From JADCRZ01 sp031399065 (GTDB lineage: Bacteria > Bacteroidota > Bacteroidia > Chitinophagales > Chitinophagaceae): a stretch of 64,000 nt of DNA. Each line of letters starts with the position of its first letter. Position 1 is the first letter of the stretch. Positions 53,252 through 60,778 of the stretch are shown here, piece by piece. A model generated the notes under the pieces. The model was given only the letters and a program-made list of their open reading frames with translations, made no database searches and was not told where the DNA came from. Location of the stretch: positions 62,001 through 126,000 of the forward strand of contig JANNOM010000048.1 of assembly GCA_031399065.1 (NCBI GenBank). Direction: 5' to 3'. Both the position numbers and the translations under genes were made by a program.

Positions 53252-54022
53252 ATGCGAATTATCTCCTATAATGTGAATGGTATTCGTTCGGCCATTACCA
53301 AGGGCTTTATCGACTGGTTAAAAACAGACCCGGCCGATATTATATGCGTACAGGAAACCAAAGCACATAAAGAAAACGTGAATCACCAGTTGTTTGAAGA
53401 CCTCGGGTTTCACCAGTATTGGTATTCTGCCGAAAAAAAAGGCTATAGTGGCGTAGCGGTATTTACCCGTAAGAACCCGGAGTTTGTACAGATGGGGAAT
53501 GGTTATATGCAAAGCGATGCAGAAGGCAGGGTGATCCGGTGCGACTTTGGGGCTATTACCCTAATCAATGCCTATTTTCCTTCCGGCACCAGCGGCGACG
53601 AGCGGCAGACTTACAAGTATCAATGGCTTAAAGAACTGGAAGAATACCTGTTGCTCTTGCGTAAGGAAAGACCGAAACTAATCGTATGCGGCGACTATAA
53701 CATAGCGCATAAAGAAATCGACATTCACGATCCCAAAGGCAATAAGAAGTCATCCGGTTTTCTACCGGAAGAGCGGGCCTGGATGGATGGCTTCCTGGCC
53801 AGCGGATTTGTAGATACGTTCCGGGAAATAAACAAAGAGCCGCATCAGTATTCGTGGTGGAGCCAGCGCTTTCCTTCTGTACGACTGCAGAATAAAGGCT
53901 GGCGTATAGACTATATCAACGTTTCCGAACCGCTCAGAACAGCTATCACCGGTGCACGCATTCTGCCAGATGTAAAACATAGCGATCATTGCCCGGTGTA
54001 CCTCGAACTAAAAACAGACTAG
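53252..54022 (+). CDS. xth: Exodeoxyribonuclease III / AP endonuclease
   Basis: This 256-residue protein is full length for the Xth family. It cuts DNA at abasic sites and degrades one strand from 3' ends in base excision repair. Catalytic blocks are SYNVNGIRSA, CVQETKAHKE, GDYNIAHKEID, WRIDYINVS and SDHCPVYLEL. It is cytosolic. The DUF4286 gene follows 5 bases later on the same strand, forming a two-gene unit. Confidence 0.96.
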   Translation: MRIISYNVNGIRSAITKGFIDWLKTDPADIICVQETKAHKENVNHQLFEDLGFHQYWYSAEKKGYSGVAVFTRKNPEFVQMGNGYMQSDAEGRVIRCDFGAITLINAYFPSGTSGDERQTYKYQWLKELEEYLLLLRKERPKLIVCGDYNIAHKEIDIHDPKGNKKSSGFLPEERAWMDGFLASGFVDTFREINKEPHQYSWWSQRFPSVRLQNKGWRIDYINVSEPLRTAITGARILPDVKHSDHCPVYLELKTD

Positions 54023-54027
54023 TGCCG

Positions 54028-54333
54028 ATGATCATCTACAACGTAACTACTAAAGTACAATGGGCCATACAGGAAGAATGGTTGCAATGGATGCAGGAAG
54101 TTCATATCCCGGAAATGCTTGATACGGGGTCGTTCTACGATACAAGGATCATGCATTTGCTGGATACGGATGATGATGAAGGCCCCACTTACGCCATACA
54201 ATACTTCGCCCATACGATAGAAGATTACCAGGCTTACCTGGCTTTTTATGCCAGCACACAAAGAGACAAAACGGTACAGAAGTGGGGTGATCAGTTTATC
54301 GCATTCCGCTCCCTGATGCAGACTGTGCAGTAA
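54028..54333 (+). CDS. DUF4286 family protein
   Basis: This 101-residue protein starts at ATG 54028 (MIIYNVTTKVQWAIQEEWLQWM); the frame reaches up into xth, but this start fits the family. It matches DUF4286: HIPEMLDTGSFYDTRIMHLLD and YAIQYFAHTIEDYQAYLAF. The fold is likely ferredoxin-like; the function is unknown. It follows xth by 5 bases. Confidence 0.88.
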   Translation: MIIYNVTTKVQWAIQEEWLQWMQEVHIPEMLDTGSFYDTRIMHLLDTDDDEGPTYAIQYFAHTIEDYQAYLAFYASTQRDKTVQKWGDQFIAFRSLMQTVQ

Positions 54334-54354
54334 TTGTGGATAATAAAAACTTTT

Positions 54355-54472
54355 TGATACTATCGTATCACGGCAATTAAATTCCTGAAACCCTTTGCTG
54401 GCAGGCGTTCCAGCGAGGTCTTCTGAAACTCTTTATGGGCCTGACTTTCAGGCATTTAAGTATTTTTAATAC
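54355..54472 (+). other. Four short hairpins in 120 bases before HU
   Basis: TGATAC-TATC-GTATCA (54355-54370), GCTGG/CCAGC (54397-54414), GCCTGA-CTT-TCAGGC (54439-54453) and GTATT-TTT-AATAC (54460-54472) lie in a row after DUF4286 and before HU. The third may act as a weak terminator for the xth unit. The cluster might be a small RNA; no poly-T tail ends it. Confidence 0.4.
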
Positions 54473-54559
54473 ACTCCTTTTTATAAAGCAGGATCATCCG
54501 GAATCCTTATTCCACGTGGTTTATAGCGATTTTATAATAAATAAATATTGATAAAAAAA

Positions 54560-54590
54560 TTTTAGTGCTTATAAAAACCTTTTATATTTG
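54560..54590 (+). promoter_or_regulatory. Promoter of the HU gene
   Basis: TTTT (54560-54563) and a perfect TATATTTG (54583-54590) are 19 bases apart. The predicted start is near 54595, about 23 bases before the HU ATG at 54618. Confidence 0.6.
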
Positions 54591-54617
54591 TTACACCTAA
54601 TTATAAAATCATTTAAT

Positions 54618-54887
54618 ATGAACAAAGCTGAATTGATCGCCAAGCTTGCTGACGATGCAGGCATTGCAAAAACTCAGGCAAACGCTGCACTGGATTCTTT
54701 TATAGAAGCAGTTACAAAAACATTGAAGGGTGGTGGTAAAGTTACCCTGGTCGGCTTTGGTACTTTCTCTGTATCTAAACGAGCGGCCCGTAACGGCCGC
54801 AACCCGCAAACAGGCGCTGTAATTAAAATTAAAGCCAAAAAAGTGGCCAAGTTCAAAGCAGGTAAAGAGCTGTCTGCCAAGTTATAA
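54618..54887 (+). CDS. hup: HU-family DNA-binding protein
   Basis: This 89-residue protein starts at ATG 54618 (MNKAELIAKLADDAGI); the frame also has an upstream start at 54588 that overlaps the promoter box and is rejected. The HU body (TQANAALDSFIEAVTKTLK), the flexible DNA-binding arms (FGTFSVSKRAARNGRNPQTG) and the end (AKFKAGKELSAKL) are all present. It bends and packs DNA as a dimer in the nucleoid. A strong promoter and terminator frame it as a single-gene unit. Confidence 0.97.
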   Translation: MNKAELIAKLADDAGIAKTQANAALDSFIEAVTKTLKGGGKVTLVGFGTFSVSKRAARNGRNPQTGAVIKIKAKKVAKFKAGKELSAKL

Positions 54888-54905
54888 TGACGCAACATCT
54901 TATTG

Positions 54906-54938
54906 AAAGCGGGAACCGGTATGGTTCCCGCTTTTTTG
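54906..54938 (+). terminator. Rho-independent terminator after HU
   Basis: AAAGCGGGAACC pairs over 12 bases with GGTTCCCGCTTT, with a 5-base loop and a T tract. It lies 19 bases after the HU stop. Confidence 0.9.
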
Positions 54939-55027
54939 TTTAAAAGACTTTTTTATAAAGAATGCGCCGTTTCAAATAAATTGTTGCACTTTTGCAGACT
55001 AATAACAAATAACTTATTATCAATATC

Positions 55028-55156
55028 ATGGGAAGAGGCGATAAAAAAACAAAAAAGGGTAAAATATTCTCGGGATCTTTTGGCAAATCAAGACCTGCAA
55101 GGCCGGTAAGTGCCGCCAAGAAAGCAACGGAAGCAACTGCTGCCAAAAAAGCGTAG
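55028..55156 (+). CDS. 30S ribosomal protein THX
   Basis: This 42-residue protein reads MGRGDKKTKKGKIFSGSFG and then KSRPARPVSAAKK, ending in a Lys/Ala tail. The GRGDKKTKKGKI...GKSRP pattern is that of the small basic protein THX, which binds the head of the 30S subunit in Thermus and Bacteroidota. It lies alone between HU and pdxH. A cacttttgc stretch about 35 bases upstream may be a weak -7 box. Confidence 0.92.
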   Translation: MGRGDKKTKKGKIFSGSFGKSRPARPVSAAKKATEATAAKKA

Positions 55157-55377
55157 GTTGATACGGTGGCTATAACGGCCTGCGTTGATGTATGGTATAA
55201 CCGCTTTTTAGCGGGACAGTTCGAATATTATAACCGTTCTTAAAGCAGGATGGTCAGAACATTGTAGAAGCGCATTACGATAATTACTGATTAATAAAAT
55301 CCTTTCCGGATTCAATAGAGCAGCGGTTTCACACAAAACCAGGGGCGATTTTCAACGGAATAATAAAGTACTTATTG

Positions 55378-56019
55378 TCAGGGGGCGAGTCGTTCTATAC
55401 TCCAGCTTCCATTATCTTCCCGTTTGTATAGTATCCTGTCATGCAACCGACTTGGCCTGCCTTGCCAGAATTCGATGGATACTGGACTCACCAGGTACCC
55501 TCCCCAATGTTCCGGGCGAACCAATGGTTTTACTTCAAATGCCGAGCGTAATTGTTGCTCGTTATTTTCCAGCCAATCTCTCCCTGTTATTACCTGGCTC
55601 TGAGGTGATGCCCATGCACCGATGCGGCTTCCTTCGGGGCGGCTGTTATAATAGGTATCACTTTCATCCGCACTTGTTTTTTCCGTGATGCCGGAGATGC
55701 GCACCTGGCGTTCGAGCTCTTTCCAGAAAAATACCAGGCTGGCATTGGGGTTTTCAAGTAGCTGCTGCCCTTTAAGACTGTTATAATTGGTAAAAAAGCG
55801 GAAGCCCTTTTCATCGTAGCCTTTCAGCAAAACGATGCGGGCAGAAGGTATACCATCGGCTGACGCGGTGGCCAGGGTCATAGCGTTCACTTCTATTATG
55901 TCGGCATTCACTGCTTCTGTCCACCATGCGCCAAATTGAGTAAACGGATCGGATGCCACTTCATCTTCAGATAATGACTTTAGTTTATAGTCCTGCCTTA
56001 TATCAGCTATAGAAGTCAT
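55378..56019 (-). CDS. pdxH: Pyridoxamine 5'-phosphate oxidase
   Basis: This 213-residue flavoenzyme oxidises pyridoxine or pyridoxamine phosphate to PLP with FMN and oxygen. Family blocks are MTLATASADGIPSARIVLLKGYDEKGFRFFTNY, VFFWKELERQVRISG, and the C-terminal FWQGRPSRLHDRILY and WSIERLAP. The length is normal. It follows pyrH by 10 bases on the same strand and is probably co-transcribed with it. Confidence 0.97.
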   Translation of the reverse strand: MTSIADIRQDYKLKSLSEDEVASDPFTQFGAWWTEAVNADIIEVNAMTLATASADGIPSARIVLLKGYDEKGFRFFTNYNSLKGQQLLENPNASLVFFWKELERQVRISGITEKTSADESDTYYNSRPEGSRIGAWASPQSQVITGRDWLENNEQQLRSAFEVKPLVRPEHWGGYLVSPVSIEFWQGRPSRLHDRILYKREDNGSWSIERLAP

Positions 56020-56029
56020 GATAACATAT

Positions 56030-56740
56030 TTACTGCACCAGGGTTCCTATCTTTTCTCCCATTACCACTTTCAGGAGATTACCTGGCTTATTCATATCAA
56101 ACACGATAATGGGAAGATTGTTTTCCATACAGAGGGCGAAGGCGGTCATATCCATTACCTTCAGGTTTTTAGCCATGCATTCAGCGAACGTGATGGTTTC
56201 GTATTTTGTCGCGGTAGGGTCTTTTTCCGGATCGGCGGTGTATATACCATCTACCCTGGTGCCTTTTAAAATAACATCCGCTTTTATTTCGATCGCCCTG
56301 AGTGAGCCGGCAGTATCCGTAGTAAAATAAGGGTTGCCTGTACCTGCACCGAAAATAACCACTCTGTTCTTTTCCAGGTGCCGCATGGCGCGGCGGCGGA
56401 TATAAGGCTCGGCTATCTGTTCCATTTTGATGGCACTTTGCAGCCTCGTAAATACACCCTCTTTCTCCAGGGCTGCCTGTATAGCCATCCCGTTGATAAC
56501 GGTAGCCAGCATGCCCATATAATCTCCGTGAGCCCTTTCAATGCCTGTTTCCGCCTCATTCATGCCCCGGTAAATATTGCCTCCGCCTATCACGATCGCC
56601 ACTTCCACACCCAGTTCCACCATTTCCTTAACATCACGTGCATAGCGGGATAGCACTTCGGGATCCAGGCCAAAGGTCTTATCTCCCATTAGGGACTCTC
56701 CCGATAATTTAAGCAGAATACGCTTATACTTTGGTGCCAT
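56030..56740 (-). CDS. pyrH: UMP kinase
   Basis: This 236-residue enzyme phosphorylates UMP to UDP in the cytosol, as a hexamer of the amino-acid-kinase fold. Motifs are RILLKLSGESLMG, VAIVIGGGNIYRG, GAGTGNPYFTTDTA and DMTAFALCMENNLPIIVFDM. The gene is full length and heads a two-gene unit with pdxH. A sequence close to the -7 box (TATCTTCG) lies upstream on the minus strand. It is separated from the tsf operon by a small secreted-protein gene. Confidence 0.97.
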   Translation of the reverse strand: MAPKYKRILLKLSGESLMGDKTFGLDPEVLSRYARDVKEMVELGVEVAIVIGGGNIYRGMNEAETGIERAHGDYMGMLATVINGMAIQAALEKEGVFTRLQSAIKMEQIAEPYIRRRAMRHLEKNRVVIFGAGTGNPYFTTDTAGSLRAIEIKADVILKGTRVDGIYTADPEKDPTATKYETITFAECMAKNLKVMDMTAFALCMENNLPIIVFDMNKPGNLLKVVMGEKIGTLVQ

Positions 56741-56859
56741 GGTAGGTACTACATTTTAATTAGCGCTGCGAAGATAAAGATTTTAACGTCTTTTATCGTG
56801 CACATTCCAATCGGAAATACCTGCCCTGTAAATACAGCGGGATTCATAACTTTTATTTA

Positions 56860-57246
56860 TTACTTATCGTCATCACTGCAGGGAAGCCTGTCGATGGTTT
56901 CAATCTGCAGGGATGCGCCGGGAGGAGCATCATACTGAGCGCATATAATACAGGGAGAATACTGTTTTGGCAAAGTAGTAACATACACTACATCACCCAC
57001 CTGGTATTCGGAAGCGATCTCGCATTTGTTCGATACGTTAAATACATTGTTGTACACCGAATCCCTATTGTTAATATCTTTCCATCCGTCTTCTCCTACA
57101 CTTTCATCATTCAATGATTGCATCACAATAGTGGCGCAAGTGATACGTACGATTTTTACTTTTAAACATTTGTCCTGGCAATTCTTTTCGCATTTGAATG
57201 CGAAGAAAGGTAACATGATCAGGAAGGCCGCCGTTAGCTTTGTCAT
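56860..57246 (-). CDS. Small secreted Cys-rich protein, function unknown
   Basis: This protein of about 128 residues starts at ATG 57246 (MTKLTAAFLIMLPFFAFKC), which opens a signal peptide; the upstream frame to 57345 lacks such a signal. Several cysteines (FKCEKNCQDKCLK, SPCIICAQYD) could form disulfides in the periplasm; a lipoprotein Cys at FKC is possible. I recognise no family. It sits between the tsf terminator and pyrH. Confidence 0.68.
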   Translation of the reverse strand: MTKLTAAFLIMLPFFAFKCEKNCQDKCLKVKIVRITCATIVMQSLNDESVGEDGWKDINNRDSVYNNVFNVSNKCEIASEYQVGDVVYVTTLPKQYSPCIICAQYDAPPGASLQIETIDRLPCSDDDK

Positions 57247-57390
57247 ATATTGTTTTCTTTTACTGACAATAGCATTGTATAAACCGTTGCATCTGTTGTT
57301 TATATCCAGAATGACATTCGCACGGGACAGTAAGTCTGACCACAAAAAAGATTACAATCCACCGGCATAACCCGTAAAGTAATAAACATA

Positions 57391-57426
57391 AAAAAGGATG
57401 CATCACTATGGACACATCCCTTTTTT
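57391..57426 (-). terminator. Terminator of the rplM-rpsI-rpsB-tsf operon
   Basis: A hairpin on the minus strand (AAAAAAGGGATG against CATCCTTTTTT, with one bulged base) is followed by T residues, 27 bases after the tsf stop. Confidence 0.75.
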
Positions 57427-57452
57427 AATATAATTGCAAATAAAATTATAGT

Positions 57453-58292
57453 TTATCCCAAAGCAATTCTCTTAAAGGCGGTCACCTTAAGATCGCTGCT
57501 CACGCTTTTCAGGTAGTCGCCAACGCTCTTGCTGCCGTCTTTAACGAAAGCCTGTGCGGTTAGTGTCTGTTCCTTGAAAAAGGCGTTCAGTTTACCATCG
57601 GCGATCTTGGCGATCATGTCGGCCGGTTTACCTGCCATCTTGGGGTCGGCAGATATCTGCTCCGTAACGATCGCTCTTTCTCTTTCGATGGTTTCTTTCG
57701 GCACACTGTCCGCATCAACAGCTACGGGATTCATAGCGGCGATCTGCATCGCTACGTCTTTGCCGGCTTCGGCGGCTTCTTTGGTAAGTGCTACCAGTAC
57801 GCCCATCCTGTTGGATCCGTGGATATAGGAAGCTACATAAGGAGCGTCGAGGCGTTCAAATTTGGAAATGCCTATTTTTTCACCGATGCTGGCGAGTTTA
57901 TCATTCAACAGGTCGGCTATTTTAGCCCCGTTGATCTGCAGGGTGTTAAGTTCTTCGGCCGACTTAACATCATTGGCAATAGCTGCATCCATAATGCTTT
58001 GTGCAAATGCCACGAAATCGTCGTTCTTGCTTACAAAATCCGTTTCGCAACTAAGGCAAAGAGCAATGCCTGTTTTATTGTCGGCGGTTGTCTTCGCCAG
58101 CACCACTCCTTCTTTCGCGTCGCGGTCGCCTCTTAAAGCGGCCACTTTCTGTCCTTTCTTGCGTAACCAATCCACCGCGGCATCCATATCGCCATTGGTT
58201 TCAGTTAACGCTTTGCGACAATCCATCATACCTGCGCCCGTCATCTGGCGCAGTTTGTTAATATCTGCTGCAGTGATTGTTATAGTAGACAT
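57453..58292 (-). CDS. tsf: Elongation factor Ts
   Basis: EF-Ts exchanges GDP for GTP on EF-Tu. The 279-residue protein has the N-terminal UBA-like part (INKLRQMTGAGMMDCRKAL), the TDFV core in CETDFVSKNDDF, the DKLASIGEKIGISKF block and a C-terminal part in which AQAFVKDGSKSVGDYL is typical. It is the last gene of the operon, 37 bases after rpsB, and is followed by a terminator. Confidence 0.98.
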   Translation of the reverse strand: MSTITITAADINKLRQMTGAGMMDCRKALTETNGDMDAAVDWLRKKGQKVAALRGDRDAKEGVVLAKTTADNKTGIALCLSCETDFVSKNDDFVAFAQSIMDAAIANDVKSAEELNTLQINGAKIADLLNDKLASIGEKIGISKFERLDAPYVASYIHGSNRMGVLVALTKEAAEAGKDVAMQIAAMNPVAVDADSVPKETIERERAIVTEQISADPKMAGKPADMIAKIADGKLNAFFKEQTLTAQAFVKDGSKSVGDYLKSVSSDLKVTAFKRIALG

Positions 58293-58329
58293 TGTATTAA
58301 ATTTATTTCTGTGTTATTAAAATCGTGGA

Positions 58330-59235
58330 TTATCTTCCACCTCCGCCACCGCCACCCGGTCTGCGGTTAGGTCCGCCACTTGGCACACGGCGTTTCGGTT
58401 GTCCGCCACCTGCGCCACCTGGTCCTGCCCCTCTCGTTCTGCCGCCGCGGGCTGCTTCCGCTTCCGCTTCTGCCTGCAGGCGTGCTGCTTTTCTTTCATT
58501 GTCATCCATACCTGAATCATCCACATCATCATCCTTAGCGGCCATTCTTTCTGCCAGTCCTTCCGCAATGGCAGCAGTAATGTAACTGGTTACTATGGCA
58601 ATGGATTTGGTGGCGTCATCGTTGGAAGGGATAGCGAAATCCACCTTATTGGGATCGCAGTTGGTATCCACCATTCCGAACGTAGTGATGCCCAGGCGTT
58701 TGGCTTCTGCCAGTGCAATGTGTTCGTGACCGATATCGATGATGAACAAAGCGGCGGGTATACGTCCCAGTTGAGCGATACCACCTAATACTTTTTCCAT
58801 TTTATCTCTGTCGCGGCTTAACGTAAGCCGCTCTTTCTTGGTAATATTATCGAAAGACCCGTCGTTAAGCATTTTTTCGATGCTTTGCATTTTCTTTACG
58901 CTCTTGCGAATCGTATTGAAGTTAGTAAGCATGCCACCCAGCCAGCGATCGGTAACATAAGGCATGTTCACTTTTTTGGCACAGTCCGTAACGATCTCTT
59001 TGGATTGTTTCTTGGTGGCCACGAACATGATCTTTTTACCGCTCTTGGCGATCTGCTTTAAAGCGGCGGCCGTTTCCTGCAGGGCTTCGGTCGTTTTGTT
59101 AAGATCTATGATGTGGATTCCTTTCTTTTCAGCAAAGATGTAGGGAAGCATTTTTGGGTTCCATTTCTTTTTCAGGTGACCGAAATGCACCCCTGCCTCT
59201 AGCAACTGCTGCTGTAATGAAGTGTTATTTTCCAT
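58330..59235 (-). CDS. rpsB: 30S ribosomal protein S2 with Gly/Arg-rich tail
   Basis: The first 230 residues are a normal S2 (LLEAGVHFGHLKKKWNPKM, TDRWLGGMLTNFNTI, PAALFIIDIGHEHIALAEAKRLGI). Residues about 232-301 form an extension: an acidic stretch (DDDVDDSGMDD), a helical AEAEAEAAR part and a tail of repeated Gly and Arg with Pro (RGGRTRGAGPGGAGG, NRRPGGGGGGGR). The tail has RGG-type repeats that often bind RNA. S2 sits on the 30S platform near the 3' end of 16S rRNA. The tail is unusual in composition; a function is inferred, not shown. Confidence 0.97.
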   Translation of the reverse strand: MENNTSLQQQLLEAGVHFGHLKKKWNPKMLPYIFAEKKGIHIIDLNKTTEALQETAAALKQIAKSGKKIMFVATKKQSKEIVTDCAKKVNMPYVTDRWLGGMLTNFNTIRKSVKKMQSIEKMLNDGSFDNITKKERLTLSRDRDKMEKVLGGIAQLGRIPAALFIIDIGHEHIALAEAKRLGITTFGMVDTNCDPNKVDFAIPSNDDATKSIAIVTSYITAAIAEGLAERMAAKDDDVDDSGMDDNERKAARLQAEAEAEAARGGRTRGAGPGGAGGGQPKRRVPSGGPNRRPGGGGGGGR

Positions 59236-59268
59236 TGTATTATAAATGTCTTTGTTAGTAAATAATGA

Positions 59269-59658
59269 TTAACGTTTAGAGAACTGGAAGCTTCTTCTTG
59301 CTTTCTTGCGTCCTGGTTTTTTACGCTCCACTCCTCTGGGATCGCGTTTCAGTAAGCCGGCAGCTTTCAGCGCTGGACGAAATTCAGGATTCACTTCTAT
59401 CAGAGCACGGGCTATACCCAGCTTGGCGGCTTCGGCCTGTCCTTTAATACCACCACCGGTAGCGTTGATCTTTACATCGTACTTATCGGATAATTCCACC
59501 GTTTTTAAAGGCAGTTCCACCTGGTTCTGCAGGTAAGCGAGGGAAAAATATACTTTGTAATCTTTATCGTTGATGATTATTTTACCGTCCCCTTTTGAAA
59601 GAAATACGCGGGTAACAGCTTCTTTACGACGACCAACGGCGTTTTTTTGCTTTTCCAT
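59269..59658 (-). CDS. rpsI: 30S ribosomal protein S9
   Basis: This 129-residue protein is full length, with NAVGRRKEAVTRVFL at the start, GGGIKGQAEAAKLGIARAL in the middle and the conserved SKR tail that reaches the P-site tRNA. It follows rplM by 10 bases and precedes rpsB by 33 bases in one operon. Confidence 0.98.
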   Translation of the reverse strand: MEKQKNAVGRRKEAVTRVFLSKGDGKIIINDKDYKVYFSLAYLQNQVELPLKTVELSDKYDVKINATGGGIKGQAEAAKLGIARALIEVNPEFRPALKAAGLLKRDPRGVERKKPGRKKARRSFQFSKR

Positions 59659-59668
59659 TTATAAGAAA

Positions 59669-60112
59669 TTAGAAGGTTAATGCTTTAGGTTGCTGTGCCC
59701 CGTGCGGATGCTCGGTGCCTGCATACACGAATAATTTTTTGATCATCTTGCGTCCCAGGCGGTTTTTAGGCAACATTCCTCTCACCGCTCTTTCCAGTAA
59801 TGCGTCCGGGCGACGCCTCAGGAGGTTCTTGGCCGTTTCCTCTTTTTTACCACCGGGATAACCGGAGAAGTTAATATAAATCTTGTCTTCCAGCTTGTTA
59901 CCCGTAAACACCACCTTATCGGCGTTAATAATAATTACGAAATCGCCACAATCAACGTGTGGAGTATAATAAGCCTTTGTTTTGCCGCGAAGCACTGCGG
60001 CGATTCTTGAACACATACGGCCGACGGTTTGATTAGTACCGTCTACAATATGCCAATTGCGTTGTACGGTAGCCTCGTTCGCGTGTTTGGTTGTGAAATG
60101 TAGTTTACTCAT
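59669..60112 (-). CDS. rplM: 50S ribosomal protein L13
   Basis: This 147-residue protein has WHIVDGTNQTVGRMCSRIA, YTPHVDCGDFVIIINADKV and the ending AGTEHPHGAQQPKALTF, all typical of L13. It is the first gene of the operon with rpsI, rpsB and tsf. A promoter (60169-60201) and a hairpin in the short leader (60133-60152) lie upstream. Confidence 0.98.
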   Translation of the reverse strand: MSKLHFTTKHANEATVQRNWHIVDGTNQTVGRMCSRIAAVLRGKTKAYYTPHVDCGDFVIIINADKVVFTGNKLEDKIYINFSGYPGGKKEETAKNLLRRRPDALLERAVRGMLPKNRLGRKMIKKLFVYAGTEHPHGAQQPKALTF

Positions 60113-60132
60113 TGTTGTAATTTTTGTATGAT

Positions 60133-60152
60133 GCCGCTGCTATCCCAGCGGC
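60133..60152 (-). promoter_or_regulatory. Leader hairpin before rplM
   Basis: GCCGCTG and CAGCGGC pair perfectly over 7 bases with a 6-base loop, inside the roughly 50-base leader that the promoter at 60169-60201 defines. It may be where L13 binds to control its own operon; this is an inference from position. Confidence 0.45.
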
Positions 60153-60168
60153 TAATAAAATTGGATCG

Positions 60169-60201
60169 CAAAGGTAGGGGGTTCTGTAACGTATTTCCAA
60201 A
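60169..60201 (-). promoter_or_regulatory. Promoter of the rplM operon
   Basis: On the minus strand TTTG (60198-60201), 21 bases, then a perfect TACCTTTG (60169-60176). The predicted start is near 60163, giving a leader of about 50 bases. Confidence 0.65.
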
Positions 60202-60778
60202 GAATACGACACCTATTTTTACAAGCACCTTCGTAACTTGTTGATTATCAATAAAAAAAATGCACTCTTTTATAATTGATCCGGAAATATCCGGTGAAAA
60301 ATACCTTTTGAGACCGTCTGAAAGGCCCGCCAATACTTATTTATTGTTCGTTTCGCGTAGTTCTGACACCTTATTAGCCCATTAATGGCGTATAACTGCC
60401 GAATAAAAGGGCGTATTCGAAGCTTTACCCTAACAGCTAACAACTCCGTAATCCCAACCTCATTAATAATATTAAGTGATTTATAAAGTATATTAAATAT
60501 CTAGTATTCTTAAGGTTATCTTAAGCTTTTTAAATTTATTTTCTTTTGATTACCTTAACAATACCTTAGGATGACCTAAAGATCATGCTTGTTAAACCTT
60601 CTTCATACAACAATTATATCATAACACTCCGTTGGTTACAGGAGGCCATGTTTGGATCGAAGGCCGGTAAAGACTGTTTACTGACCTGTATCCTCCGGTT
60701 TTATCCGGTTATATTGCCTATTGGTCATATTTTTATCATCCCTTAACAAAAGTCACTTACCGTTTTAAAAACAAATAA
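60202..60778. other. Long AT-rich intergenic region between rplM promoter and ligA
   Basis: About 575 bases carry no convincing gene. The part from about 60470 to 60600 is very AT-rich and holds the inverted pair CTTAAG-GTTAT-CTTAAG and the phased ACCTTA repeats listed separately. I see no perfect TAnnTTTG before ligA; the closest is TACCGTTT, about 20 bases before its ATG. Confidence 0.6.
60511..60579. repeat. ACCTTA repeats with 11-base phasing upstream of ligA
   Basis: ACCTTA starts at 60552 and 60563, with the variant ACCTAA at 60574: exact 11-base steps, about one helical turn. An inverted copy (TAAGGT) lies at 60511-60516. Such phasing is typical of arrays bound on one face of the DNA, but no regulator is known here. 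Confidence 0.4.

Noticed and set aside
54903..55146. Frames of 68 codons on both strands across the HU terminator and THX gene
   Set aside because: They run through a clear terminator hairpin and are antisense to or out of frame with the recognised THX protein.
60109..60333. 74-codon frame on the minus strand covering the rplM promoter and leader
   Set aside because: It spans the promoter and leader hairpin of rplM, has no family resemblance and overlaps the rplM start.
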